NCBI GenBank assembly: GCA_029203125.1
Contig: CP119317.1
Location: 3,348,001 to 3,412,000, forward strand
Direction of reading: 5' to 3'
Origin: Candidatus Cohnella colombiensis
GTDB lineage: Bacteria; Bacillota; Bacilli; Paenibacillales; Paenibacillaceae
Length of the DNA stretch: 64,000 nucleotides
The notes under the pieces were generated by a model. That model did no database searches and was not told the origin of the DNA. It saw only the letters and a list, made by a program, of their open reading frames with translations. A program made the position numbers and the translations under genes. Numbering within the stretch: the first letter of the stretch is position 1; each line of letters starts with the position of its first letter. Of the stretch, positions 41,805 through 50,688 are shown piece by piece.

Positions 41805-41817
41805 CCATGAAATAAAA

Positions 41818-41843
41818 AACCTCCAGCCACAGGGCTGGAGGTT
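41818..41843 (-). terminator. Terminator of murA
   Basis: Perfect 11-bp stem AACCTCCAGCC / GGCTGGAGGTT with a CTGT loop, followed by TTTTAT on the minus strand. Confidence 0.93.
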
Positions 41844-41916
41844 AACAAATCTCGTATGATATTCAATAAGAGCGATTCACTGCATGAAGCTACACTTCGA
41901 GATGCCAAAAGATCAA

Positions 41917-43311
41917 CTATGCTAATGTTGGTTGAACTTTAAGAATAGCGATATCAGCAGGCTGAGACGCGTTGTTCGAACGCTGTTCAAACTGTTTCAG
42001 CAAATTTTCAGGCTGTAACGATGCTTGCTCAGCTTCCTCTAACACCTCTTCAGGAGACGGCGCACGTAAGATCTCTGCTCCAAGATTCGCCAATTTGTTC
42101 ACAATATCCATGTACCCACGTTCGATGTGATGTATCCCACTCACTTCAGTAACTCCATCAGCGACGAGAGCTGCGCAAATAAGAGCTGCACCTGCACGTA
42201 AGTCGGTTGCACACACACTTGCACCCATTAACTTGGAGCCACCCGTTACGATCGCTGTACGTCCATCGACCTTAATTGTGGCACCCATCTTTGTTAATTC
42301 CTCAACATGCATAAAGCGGTTCTCAAAGACTGTTTCCGTGACGATGCTTGTGCCGTCCGCAACTAACAATAAAGCCATCATCTGAGCTTGCATGTCTGTT
42401 GGATAGCCTGGGTACGGTAAAGTTTTCAGATCGACTGCACGCAATTGTCCATTCGAACGAACACGAATCCCATTCTCGTCGCAATCAACGAGCACACCCA
42501 TCTCTTCAAGCTTAGCAACTACAGGTCCAAGATGATCTCTAATTGCACCTTCAACATATACATCTCCGCCTGTTATTGCAGAAGCGATCATGTATGTTCC
42601 AGCTTCAACGCGGTCTGGAATAACTTGATGCTCAACACCCTGCAGACGTTCCACACCTTCAATGCGAATGACGCCAGTACCTGCTCCACGCACTTTAGCC
42701 CCCATCGCATTAAGATAGTTCGCTAAGTCCACGATCTCAGGTTCTTTCGCTGCATTTTCAATTGTAGTCGTACCCTCTGCTGTCGCAGCCGCCATCATAA
42801 TGTTCTCTGTTGCACCTACACTTGCAACGTCTAAGTAAATTCTTGCTCCACGAAGCTTGCCTTGAACGCTAGCTTCAATCGTACCTTGCCCAAAGCCAAT
42901 TTCTGCTCCCATCGCTTCAAAGCCCTTCAAGTGCTGATCAATTGGCCTCGTACCGATCGCACAACCTCCGGGCAGCGATATTCTGACTTTTCCTAATCGC
43001 GCAAGCAATGGTCCCATCACTAAAAAGGATGCGCGCATCTTGCGTACTAATTCATACGGCGCTTCAAAGGATGTTAAGCGATCTGCTTGAAGTGTAACCG
43101 ATCCGTCACTTTGTTGCGCACGCATTCCCAAAGACGTAAGTACTTGTAGAATGTTCTTCACATCGTCCAGAGCAGGAACGTCGTGAATAACGCTATGTCC
43201 CTGTTCTGCAAGAATAGATGCAGCCAGGATTGGAAGGACTGAATTTTTGGCGCCGTGTACGCGGACTGTACCGGATAGGGTGCGTCCTCCGCGGACGATG
43301 ATTTTGCTCAT
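41917..43311 (-). CDS. murA: UDP-GlcNAc 1-carboxyvinyltransferase MurA
   Basis: First committed step of peptidoglycan synthesis, adding enolpyruvate to UDP-GlcNAc. 464 residues. N-terminal GAKNSVLPILAASIL contains the substrate-binding Lys-Asn; the active-site loop LPGGCAIGTRPIDQHLKG has Cys117, the residue fosfomycin attacks. PGYPTDMQAQMMALL and DLRAGAALICAAL are further hallmarks. It is ~30 residues longer than B. subtilis MurAA: after about residue 420 comes an acidic, Gln-rich tail (EEVLEEAEQASLQPENLLKQ) of unknown role. GGAGGG is 8 bases before ATG 43311. Position next to ywzB and spoIID identifies the MurAA orthologue. Confidence 0.96.
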   Translation of the reverse strand: MSKIIVRGGRTLSGTVRVHGAKNSVLPILAASILAEQGHSVIHDVPALDDVKNILQVLTSLGMRAQQSDGSVTLQADRLTSFEAPYELVRKMRASFLVMGPLLARLGKVRISLPGGCAIGTRPIDQHLKGFEAMGAEIGFGQGTIEASVQGKLRGARIYLDVASVGATENIMMAAATAEGTTTIENAAKEPEIVDLANYLNAMGAKVRGAGTGVIRIEGVERLQGVEHQVIPDRVEAGTYMIASAITGGDVYVEGAIRDHLGPVVAKLEEMGVLVDCDENGIRVRSNGQLRAVDLKTLPYPGYPTDMQAQMMALLLVADGTSIVTETVFENRFMHVEELTKMGATIKVDGRTAIVTGGSKLMGASVCATDLRAGAALICAALVADGVTEVSGIHHIERGYMDIVNKLANLGAEILRAPSPEEVLEEAEQASLQPENLLKQFEQRSNNASQPADIAILKVQPTLA

Positions 43312-43470
43312 GGGTATTTCCCTCCGCGCTGTATAATCAAACTGACTGTTAGCATCAGCTTACCTAAAAAAAACCCAAACTTTATAATAGCACTGTGTCT
43401 ATCTCTGGCACAAGCGGAAAGTTTTGACGAATAACTGAAACATTTTTCATTTTGCCCCAATGTAAGCGAG

Positions 43471-43728
43471 TTATCCTGAATTAAATAGCCACTTTACTGC
43501 ACCTGCCCACGTCCAATAGTCCAACAAAAAGCTTGCTAATGCATAACCTAGTGCAATGGCAATCAACAATTGCAACAACCTGGCTTTCGGACTAGCAGGA
43601 TGCCGGACAATTTTATCGAAGTTGAGCTCGTGTAAGGTGATCCATGCGATTGCAACACAGGCAAGTGTGACTAAGATGGAAAATATTCCATTCATTCCTT
43701 CGGAGGCATACCAGCTCGCTTGATCCAT
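43471..43728 (-). CDS. ywzB: DUF1146 membrane protein YwzB
   Basis: About 85 residues with two membrane helices (IFSILVTLACVAIAWITL and LLQLLIAIALGYALASFLL) joined by a basic loop containing the DUF1146 hallmark LNFDKIV and RLLQLLIAIALG. The start ATG 43728 is set by a very strong SD (GGAGGTGA, 5 bases). In B. subtilis ywzB lies between the atp operon and murAA; here the nuo operon and a protease gene have been inserted in that interval. Function unknown. Confidence 0.88.
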   Translation of the reverse strand: MDQASWYASEGMNGIFSILVTLACVAIAWITLHELNFDKIVRHPASPKARLLQLLIAIALGYALASFLLDYWTWAGAVKWLFNSG

Positions 43729-43816
43729 TTTAATCACCTCCATCATCAGTTAGTATGTGCGGTATGCCTACTTTACCTGTGTGCATGAAATGTTCGTTGC
43801 ATATGATGTTCATTCA

Positions 43817-46408
43817 TTATCGCCGATAGACTTTCGCCAATAGTTTAGACCACTCGGCCCGTGTAATGGTTGCGCTTGGTTTAAAAGTTCCGTCTATATA
43901 ACCAGAAATCAACCCTTCTTGCTTCATCGCCTCTAATACGCCAGCGAGTGGATCTTTAGCTGAAACGTCATTGAACACTTGAGATGGACGTGCAGGAAGG
44001 TTCAACTGAATCGCTGTAGCGATAAGTTGTGCCGCTTCTCCGCGAGTCATTGCCTGGTTAGGTAAAAATTGTGAGGATGTGTATGGGGCTAACCAACCTG
44101 CTCGATCGGCCTTAGTTACATACTCATATAACCAGCTTTTAGTTGGAATGTCCGTAAATCTCAGCTTAGTGGAGGATGCTTGTAATCCGATGGCACGCAC
44201 CATTGCTGTTACACCTTCACCACGACTAAGCGTTTTGTTCGGGAGGAACCGTCCATCTGGATAGCCTTTGATCCATCCCGCTCTGTATAGTGTCTCCACA
44301 TCTGCTGATGCCCAATGTCCGACAAGATCAGTAAAAGAGCTTGAAGTTGTTTCCTGTCTCATTTCGAGATCGTATGTTTGTTGCAAGAATGCACGATTGG
44401 CCGTCACGACAACATAATACGTCCCTTTTTCGAGAATTCTCTGACCTTCGAGCGATGTTGCCCCAAGTACATTTTTCCATATCGCTATACTGTTCTGGTC
44501 AGCATCAATGAGTTCAACTCGAGCTACAGTGTTAAGTGGGATGTTGCCCAAGTCAAGTTTGACCAACTTCTTATTCGTGACGGTGAATCGGAACCAGTCC
44601 TCATCCGCAGTCGTATCGATTAGTCCATTATAGACGAGTCTGTCCGACAATGGAGTAGCCGTCAATGGCCCATTGTTTGGTTCATAAGCATCAATATACT
44701 GGGTAATATATTCTAGAGATGCGGTATAGGTCCCCACAACTGGTTCAGGATTCGGAGATACAACATTTTTAATTCGAATATAGTATTTGCCGGGTTTGGC
44801 ATTTTTCATAATCAGTTCTTCGCTACCGCCATCACCTTGATCGTCGGCAATCAGGATCGATCCTCCGATCGGTTGAATCATCAACTCAAGATCGATTCGT
44901 ACTGTATCTGTCGTGATCGCAAGTCGGAGTGTCCCCTCAACTGGAAGATTAATGATCATCCAATCCTCGTCACCACGTTGGTGGAAAGTACCTGTCCAGG
45001 TCTGACTGCGTGGTGCCAATGTAAATGCTGTTGCTGCACGATCATTAGGCTCAAGCGCATCCGCAGCAATGACAAATTGGTTAGTCAGTCGGTATTCATT
45101 GTTTACTGAATTCGTGTTCGCCACTTTCAGCAGGTAACGTCCTTTGGCTAGCCGCCATTGTGTAGTATTTGAAGAAGCATTTGTTGTCCCGGTAATTAGA
45201 TCACTGCCTGAACTATTGTATAGAGCCAATTGAACGCCTTCACCACTTACTGAATATAGACCATCGTACCGAATTTCTACGGAATACCAATCTACATCGC
45301 TTACACTCGTCCATTTTCCAGCAACTTCTTTCCCTTCTGGAAACACTTTCGCCTTGTCTTTTGTATCATTCGGCTCTCTCCAATCGACAGAGCCATCATA
45401 CTGGAGCGCCTTATTCACTGCCAGGTACCCATAACCGATCTTTGAGTCCCATGAAAATGCTTCGTTACGCTGCGCTGTACTTCTAAGTGCCTCACGCACA
45501 CGATGTGGGCTCCAATCTGGATTTTGCGCTTTAAGCATCGCAGCAGCGGCAGCAACCTGCGGAGCCCCCATTGAACTCCCTTCCATCGTTGCTGTTCCGC
45601 CTCCAATTGCAAGCGTGTCCACTTTCCAGGCTGCGCTAATATCAACCTCAGGACCCGGAGTGGATTGTTTAACGGGAGTTAGCACATTCGAACCTGAGAT
45701 GGCAAGCACACTCGTATAGGCTGCAGGGTATTGCACTTTTGCTTTATTGCCGAAATTGACCGCATCATTTCCACTCGCCGCGATGAGTAAAACTCCGTTA
45801 TTTTCTGCATCTTGCACTGCTTTACGTAAATTGGGTTCATCTCTTCTTAGTCCAAGAGAGAGTACAATAATATCCGCGCCTTGCTCGACTGCGTAATTAA
45901 TCGCTTGTGTGAGATGCTGATCATCTCCTGCACCGTTTTTGTCCAGCGCTTTGATTGGCATAATTCGCCCTTGCCACTTTGGCCTTCCGAGACTCTCTCC
46001 AGCTTTGGCTACTGCCACAATTACGCCTGCAACTGCAGTCCCATGACCATTGTCATCTTGTGGTGGCTTAGTTGGACTGATCATATTTTTCCCCGATAGG
46101 AGAAAAGGTTTGAGATCTGGATGATTAAAATCTACACCTGTATCTATAATCGCAATCGTCGAAGTTACCTCAGCATTGAAGTTGTTCCAAGCATCGAGGA
46201 AGCCTGTCGTGCGTAAAAATGGAGCATTCGTATTCACAACTGAATTTGTTTCGTTCGCTTCAATCTTCACCAGTGAAGCTATCGACACCTCCTTGTTCGT
46301 TGGAGATTGCTCTGCACTTGCTACACTTTGCGGTAAATCAGTCCCCATACTGATGCATATTGCAAGCGCCATTAGGAGTAACTTACTGTACTTCTTGAGT
46401 GTTGTCAT
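43817..46408 (-). CDS. Secreted subtilisin-family protease with SLH anchor
   Basis: 863-residue cell-surface S8 peptidase. Signal peptide (cut near ASA-EQ at ~32), catalytic domain with Asp89 (AIIDTGVD), His122 (GHGTAVAG), oxyanion Asn214 (ASGND) and Ser279 (EGSSMGAP). Then come about three pre-peptidase C-terminal-like beta domains (DVDWYSVEI, DEDWMIINL, DEDWFRFTV, each after an EPN motif). Three C-terminal SLH modules (~685-863) follow with LSRGE, MTRGE and ITRAE. ATG 46408 is chosen from AAGGTG spacing. It should be anchored on the same pyruvylated polymer as the S-layer; possible roles are surface protein processing or nutrition (inference). Confidence 0.92.
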   Translation of the reverse strand: MTTLKKYSKLLLMALAICISMGTDLPQSVASAEQSPTNKEVSIASLVKIEANETNSVVNTNAPFLRTTGFLDAWNNFNAEVTSTIAIIDTGVDFNHPDLKPFLLSGKNMISPTKPPQDDNGHGTAVAGVIVAVAKAGESLGRPKWQGRIMPIKALDKNGAGDDQHLTQAINYAVEQGADIIVLSLGLRRDEPNLRKAVQDAENNGVLLIAASGNDAVNFGNKAKVQYPAAYTSVLAISGSNVLTPVKQSTPGPEVDISAAWKVDTLAIGGGTATMEGSSMGAPQVAAAAAMLKAQNPDWSPHRVREALRSTAQRNEAFSWDSKIGYGYLAVNKALQYDGSVDWREPNDTKDKAKVFPEGKEVAGKWTSVSDVDWYSVEIRYDGLYSVSGEGVQLALYNSSGSDLITGTTNASSNTTQWRLAKGRYLLKVANTNSVNNEYRLTNQFVIAADALEPNDRAATAFTLAPRSQTWTGTFHQRGDEDWMIINLPVEGTLRLAITTDTVRIDLELMIQPIGGSILIADDQGDGGSEELIMKNAKPGKYYIRIKNVVSPNPEPVVGTYTASLEYITQYIDAYEPNNGPLTATPLSDRLVYNGLIDTTADEDWFRFTVTNKKLVKLDLGNIPLNTVARVELIDADQNSIAIWKNVLGATSLEGQRILEKGTYYVVVTANRAFLQQTYDLEMRQETTSSSFTDLVGHWASADVETLYRAGWIKGYPDGRFLPNKTLSRGEGVTAMVRAIGLQASSTKLRFTDIPTKSWLYEYVTKADRAGWLAPYTSSQFLPNQAMTRGEAAQLIATAIQLNLPARPSQVFNDVSAKDPLAGVLEAMKQEGLISGYIDGTFKPSATITRAEWSKLLAKVYRR

Positions 46409-46500
46409 TGCATTCACACCTTCATGTATTGCCTACTGTGATATAAATTCGATTTTCGACATCAAATCCCCTTCTTCCCTAATAAAATAGGTACTTTGGT

Positions 46501-46680
46501 CACTTAATGTCGCCCTATTCGGGGCGCATTGCGCGGGGCGATGAGTCGTCAGACGGGGTTCGCGGGACAGGATAGGGCGCGGTGCCGTGGACGGAGTGCC
46601 GTGGACGGAGTGCCGTGGGGCGCGGAGCCATGGCGGGGTGCCGTGGGTGAGCGAGCCGGGGGCGCGATAGCGTTACGAAA
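46501..46680. repeat. GC-rich patch with 14-bp GTGCCGTGG repeats
   Basis: Very G+C-rich compared with everything around it. GTGCCGTGGACGGA is repeated at 46582 and 46596, with a partial third copy at 46610 and GTGCCGTGG again at 46638. No gene is supported here on either strand. Confidence 0.75.
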
Positions 46681-46741
46681 ACACTCTATTGCACTAAAAT
46701 TTCTCGCCAAACCCACCATAAAGTTACACAGTAACGCTATC
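46666..46741. repeat. 11-bp perfect inverted repeat with a 54-bp spacer
   Basis: GATAGCGTTAC (46666-46676) and GTAACGCTATC (46731-46741) flank AT-richer DNA at the end of the GC-rich patch. It could mark the ends of a small mobile or repeat unit, or form a large stem-loop. Confidence 0.6.
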
Positions 46742-46872
46742 TGCTCGCATTTGGGATCTACACGAACGCTTTTAAGTAAATAGCTTTACCTCGTAACTCT
46801 ATTCGCCTGAAAACGGTACATTCCACTTATTTAAGACGATGCCAAAACGTTAAATCATTTTACTTAAAGACT

Positions 46873-47187
46873 GGTTGGGGCGGTTTGGGTGGTTTGGGTG
46901 GTTTGGGTGGTTTGGGTGGTTTGGGTGGTTTGGGTGGTTTGGGTGGTTTGGGTGGTTTGGGTGGTTTGGGTGGTTGGGGCGATTGTGCGGTTGGGGCGAT
47001 TGTGCGGTTGGGGCGATTGTGCGGTTGGGGCGATTGTGCGGTTGGGGCGATTGTGCGGTTGGGGCGATTGTGCGGTTGGGGCGATTGTGCGGTTGGGGCG
47101 ATTGTGCGGTTGGGGCGATTGTGCGGTTGGGGCGATTGTGCGGTTGGGGCGGTTTGGGCGGTTGTGTGGTTTGGGCGGTTGGAGCGT
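46873..47187 (+). repeat. G-rich minisatellite: 9-bp then 17-bp tandem arrays
   Basis: Ten perfect copies of GGTTTGGGT (46882-46971) are followed directly by ten perfect copies of GGTTGGGGCGATTGTGC (46972-47141). A mixed tail of GGTTTGGGCGGTTGTGTGG type runs to ~47187. All three plus-strand frames stay open because the units lack stops, but these are not genes. The G runs on one strand favour G-quadruplex formation. Confidence 0.97.
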
Positions 47188-47194
47188 TATCGAG

Positions 47195-47380
47195 AAATTA
47201 AGTGCAGATCTGGCGTTATTTCATTCGAAAACTACTCGAAATCAAAAATAAGTCCATATATGTCGCTATTTTTGACAATTTTCCTCATTTGGGAACTATT
47301 TGCGTCCAATAAGTGCAGATCTGGCGTTAATGTGGATTTCCGCCAGTAAATTCGAATAATAAGTGCAGATTTGCACCTAT
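47195..47380. repeat. Family of short imperfect palindromes (AATAAGTGCAGAT type)
   Basis: At least four units: 47195-47221 and 47308-47331 (AAGTGCAGATCTGGCGTTA shared exactly), 47359-47380 (ATAAGTGCAGATTTGCACCT) and a looser relative at 47244-47273. Each is a dyad with outer AATAA/TTATT-like arms. Degenerate pieces (TCGCGCTATTCTAC, TCGCGCCATTCTAC) continue to ~47475. The gap 46409-47546 contains no supportable gene. Confidence 0.75.
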
Positions 47381-47491
47381 TGTAATAGCAAAATCTCGTG
47401 AGTACTAAGAGTCGCGCCATTCTACGCCGAGATACCAACTCAAGAGATTAAGCTCTAAATATCGCGCTATTCTACTCCACCGCTACACAAG

Positions 47492-47533
47492 AATAGGCTG
47501 CCCAACGCAACCTAATGCGTCAGACAGCCTATT
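47492..47533 (-). terminator. Terminator of the nuo operon
   Basis: Outer stem AATAGGCTG / CAGCCTATT with an inner GACGCA/TGCGTT stem, 14 bases beyond the nuoN stop. The T-tract is poor (TCTTGTGT). Confidence 0.7.
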
Positions 47534-47546
47534 TAATACACTTGTG

Positions 47547-49064
47547 CTATCGAATCAAAAAATCTAGTTCAATTGTGAAGATGCTGTTAATCCAGTCAAT
47601 GATCGGCATCGGCAGAAAACCAAGTGCTAGTGTTGCGATTACACATAGCCAGATCGTAAAGCCTGTAGGCATCGAAATCTTCAGCCCAGAATCTACCGCA
47701 CCTGTGCGCATGTACATTTGGCGAATAAACGAGAAGTACACCGCATACGAGATCACCGTTGATACAAGTAATATGGCTGCAAGCCAGTATTCCTTGCTTT
47801 GTGTCGTCGAGAATAGGATGAATAGCTTTCCGAAAAATCCACCAGTAACCGGAAGCCCAGCAAGTGAGCAGAGCAATACAGTCATCGCCCCCGCTGTCCA
47901 CGGCGCACGATGGTAAAGTCCAGCGAAAGCGGATATTTGCTCACTACCTGTATCTTTAGATACGATCGAGAACACCGAAAATGCCCCGATATTCATGAAC
48001 GCATAAGCGATCAAATAGTAGCTAAACTCAGAAAAATGTGACGAGTGAAACTGACCTAATCCGATTGAAAGTGGTATGAGCAGGATCCCTGCATTAGCAA
48101 CGCCGGAAAGGGCTAATAAGCGCTTCACATTCTTTTGCCGTAATGCCCCCGCTGTCCCCACAATCATCGCAGCTGCTGCAAGGACTGTTAACGCTAGCAA
48201 AATATCGGAGTTCAATGTTGTATGCCCATTCACAAAGAAGAATGCATTAAACATGAAGAACACGCGGTAGAACATTGCAAACGCAGCGCCCTTCGCCACT
48301 ATAGCTAGAAACGCTGTGACCGGAGTTGCAGCACCTTGGTAGACGTCCGCAGACCATGCATGGAAGGGTGCCAACGCTAGCTTTACTGCAAAGCCTGCAA
48401 TCATCAGGAATAAGCTGACATAGAGCAAAGCTTCAAAGCTTTGGAGTCCCGTGCTTAAGCTTTGCGCGATGAACATTAGGTTTGTCGAGCCCGTCATTCC
48501 ATAGAGGAAGGACATCCCGTATAAAATGAAGGCGGAAGCGACGCTTCCAGTCACGACATACTTAAACGCCGCTTCACCGGATACTCGTTCCTTCTTGCGA
48601 GCTGCCACGAGAATATACGATGTAATGCTAAGCAGCTCCAAGCCAACGAACAAAGTAATGAGATCGCCTGAGGAAGCCATAACCATTGCACCTAGTGTCG
48701 CTGGCAGTAACAAGTAATAGAACTCTGCCTTAATCTTAATGTCATCATCGCGAACTGTCCCGAGAGAGGATAGAACAATGAAGCCCGTAGCACCTAAAAA
48801 TACAAGCTTAAGAATGTTACCAAAGTCATCGATTCGATAACTTCCGGACATCAAATTATAAACTTGCTCTTCTCGAATGAGCAGGACCACGAAGACCGCC
48901 GCTATGACAATCCCGAGTAATGTGAGCCAGCCAATCACATTGCGATTGATCCGTTTAGGCAAAAATAAATCAACGACAATAAGCAGCACGGTAAAGATCG
49001 ACAATACAAGCTCGGGGGCCAAGTACCATGCGTCACTCCACGTTAAAGTCTGGAAACCTGACAT
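47547..49064 (-). CDS. nuoN: NADH-quinone oxidoreductase subunit N
   Basis: Antiporter-like proton-pumping subunit of complex I, 505 residues, ~14 membrane helices. LFVGLELLSITSYILVA contains the conserved helix-5 Glu; LALAPFHAWSADVYQGAATP holds the helix-7 Lys region and VKRLLALSGVANAG follows. Last gene of the operon, one base from the nuoM stop. The GGGGGG SD precedes ATG 49064. Confidence 0.95.
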   Translation of the reverse strand: MSGFQTLTWSDAWYLAPELVLSIFTVLLIVVDLFLPKRINRNVIGWLTLLGIVIAAVFVVLLIREEQVYNLMSGSYRIDDFGNILKLVFLGATGFIVLSSLGTVRDDDIKIKAEFYYLLLPATLGAMVMASSGDLITLFVGLELLSITSYILVAARKKERVSGEAAFKYVVTGSVASAFILYGMSFLYGMTGSTNLMFIAQSLSTGLQSFEALLYVSLFLMIAGFAVKLALAPFHAWSADVYQGAATPVTAFLAIVAKGAAFAMFYRVFFMFNAFFFVNGHTTLNSDILLALTVLAAAAMIVGTAGALRQKNVKRLLALSGVANAGILLIPLSIGLGQFHSSHFSEFSYYLIAYAFMNIGAFSVFSIVSKDTGSEQISAFAGLYHRAPWTAGAMTVLLCSLAGLPVTGGFFGKLFILFSTTQSKEYWLAAILLVSTVISYAVYFSFIRQMYMRTGAVDSGLKISMPTGFTIWLCVIATLALGFLPMPIIDWINSIFTIELDFLIR

Positions 49065-49065
49065 G

Positions 49066-50688
49066 TTAACCCCCCATCCCGGATTGAAGTTGTTCCACTA
49101 AGCCGCTAAATCCATATTCCATGACGCTCGTAAGGAGGGATGGATATACACCAAGCAGAATGATCAGTGCAGCAAGTGCGACCATCGGTAGCGCCTCTAT
49201 GAAGCGCGCATCCTTCAAGTTCGCGAACTTGTCAGCAACAGGGCCGTAAGTAATTTTCAATATGCTTCGCAGCACATAAATTGCAGCGAATAGAATTCCG
49301 AGCACACCAACTGCTGTAATCCATTTCATTGAACCGAATAGTCCAAGGAACGAGAGAAACTCCCCGATAAACCCGGACAGCCCTGGAAGTCCTAATGAAG
49401 CAAGACCCCCTAAGAGCAATATTCCAGACATGAATGGCATAGATTTCGCCAAACCGCCCAGCTCACTTAGCTCTGTCGTGTTCGTCCGCTCGTACAAGCT
49501 ACCTACGATTAGGAACAGCAACGCGGAGATTAGTCCATGAGACACCGATTGATAGATTGCGCCTTGGAAACCGACTTCTTCAAGTGAAGCGATCCCCAGT
49601 AACACGATTCCCATGTGACTAATACTAGAATAGGCAAGTACAAGTTTGAACTCTGTTTGTATACAAGCTAGTATTGCGCCATATACGATGTTGATTACAC
49701 CAAGGATCGCGATTATCGTCGCCCACGAATGAAGCTGTTCAGGAAACAGGAATGCGCCAAAGCGGATCAGTCCGTATACACCCATTTTCAACAAAATCCC
49801 GGAGTGAATCATAACAACCGCTGGCGGTGCCTCGGTATGAACGCGCAGCATCCAAGTGTGGAACGGGAAGATCGGAATTTTGATGCCGAATGCAATCAGC
49901 AGCAGAATAAATGCGCCCCACCTCATACTATCATTCAATACAAATTGGGCATTTCCAACTTGATCAGCTGTAAGATTCGCTAAAGCATTGGGATCGCTTA
50001 AGTTTTGGAGGATCGTGTCATAGTTACCACTGATAACGATATCGGCACCGGTCTCCGTCAAATTTGTTCCAAAACCTAGCGTAGCAATCAGCATCAGGAA
50101 TGCAAGCAACATTACCGCTGAGCCTAATCCATTGTAGATGAGAAACCGCGTTGCCGCCTTTTCCTTGCCATAGTAACCCCAGATCCCAATGAGGAAGAAC
50201 ATCGGAATTAACGTCATTTCGAAGAAGATGAAGAATAGAATCAGGTCACGTGCAAGGAACACTCCATAAATACCGGTCAATAGAAGTAAAAATAACACAT
50301 AGTACGTTTTCCAACGTTTGCGAATATGCACAGAAGCGAGTACTGCCATCGTCGAGATGATACCCGTTAAAAGAACAAGAGGTAACGAAATGCCATCAAC
50401 CGCAAGATGGAAGTCAAATACGAGTTTCGAAGACTGGAAGCCGTTATTAAGCAATTCCTTATTCAATGGAATCGATAACCACGTCGCTTGCTCTGTAAAT
50501 TTGCCACCCCCAGCTTGAGGCTGATAAGCAGCAAACAATAATATCGTTAACGCTAACGGAATAACTGTGAAGATAATAGCCGCGATCCGAATTAATCCGT
50601 TTCGTTGCGATGGGAAGAACAGAATAAGCAACGCACCTAGTAATGGGATGAAAGTAATTAACGATAATATTGGGATGTTATCCAGCAT
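49066..50688 (-). CDS. nuoM: NADH-quinone oxidoreductase subunit M
   Basis: Antiporter-like subunit, 540 residues. FFIFFEMTLIPMFFLIGIWG has the conserved Glu, KIPIFPFHTWMLRVHTEAPP the broken-helix Lys motif, and KLVLAYSSISHMGIVLLG the second Lys/His element. The start codon overlaps the nuoL stop by one base (TAATG at 50686-50690), giving translational coupling. Order L-M-N is the usual one. Confidence 0.96.
   Translation of the reverse strand: MLDNIPILSLITFIPLLGALLILFFPSQRNGLIRIAAIIFTVIPLALTILLFAAYQPQAGGGKFTEQATWLSIPLNKELLNNGFQSSKLVFDFHLAVDGISLPLVLLTGIISTMAVLASVHIRKRWKTYYVLFLLLLTGIYGVFLARDLILFFIFFEMTLIPMFFLIGIWGYYGKEKAATRFLIYNGLGSAVMLLAFLMLIATLGFGTNLTETGADIVISGNYDTILQNLSDPNALANLTADQVGNAQFVLNDSMRWGAFILLLIAFGIKIPIFPFHTWMLRVHTEAPPAVVMIHSGILLKMGVYGLIRFGAFLFPEQLHSWATIIAILGVINIVYGAILACIQTEFKLVLAYSSISHMGIVLLGIASLEEVGFQGAIYQSVSHGLISALLFLIVGSLYERTNTTELSELGGLAKSMPFMSGILLLGGLASLGLPGLSGFIGEFLSFLGLFGSMKWITAVGVLGILFAAIYVLRSILKITYGPVADKFANLKDARFIEALPMVALAALIILLGVYPSLLTSVMEYGFSGLVEQLQSGMGG

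Noticed and set aside
41651..41908. Minus-strand frame of 85 codons with a 17-residue repeat (ARPRNGLRTTKPTT)
   Set aside because: The repeat is the translation of the 51-bp DNA array. The frame runs across the murA terminator and the spoIID promoter area and lacks an SD.
46409..46872. Insertion sequence remnant at the GC-rich patch
   Set aside because: An 11-bp inverted repeat is present, but there is no transposase fragment and no clear target duplication, so I list only the repeat.
46875..47349. Three overlapping plus-strand open frames encoding WFG, GGL or VWV repeats
   Set aside because: They exist only because the 9-bp and 17-bp tandem units contain no stop codon in any frame. The products are simple repeats without start signals.
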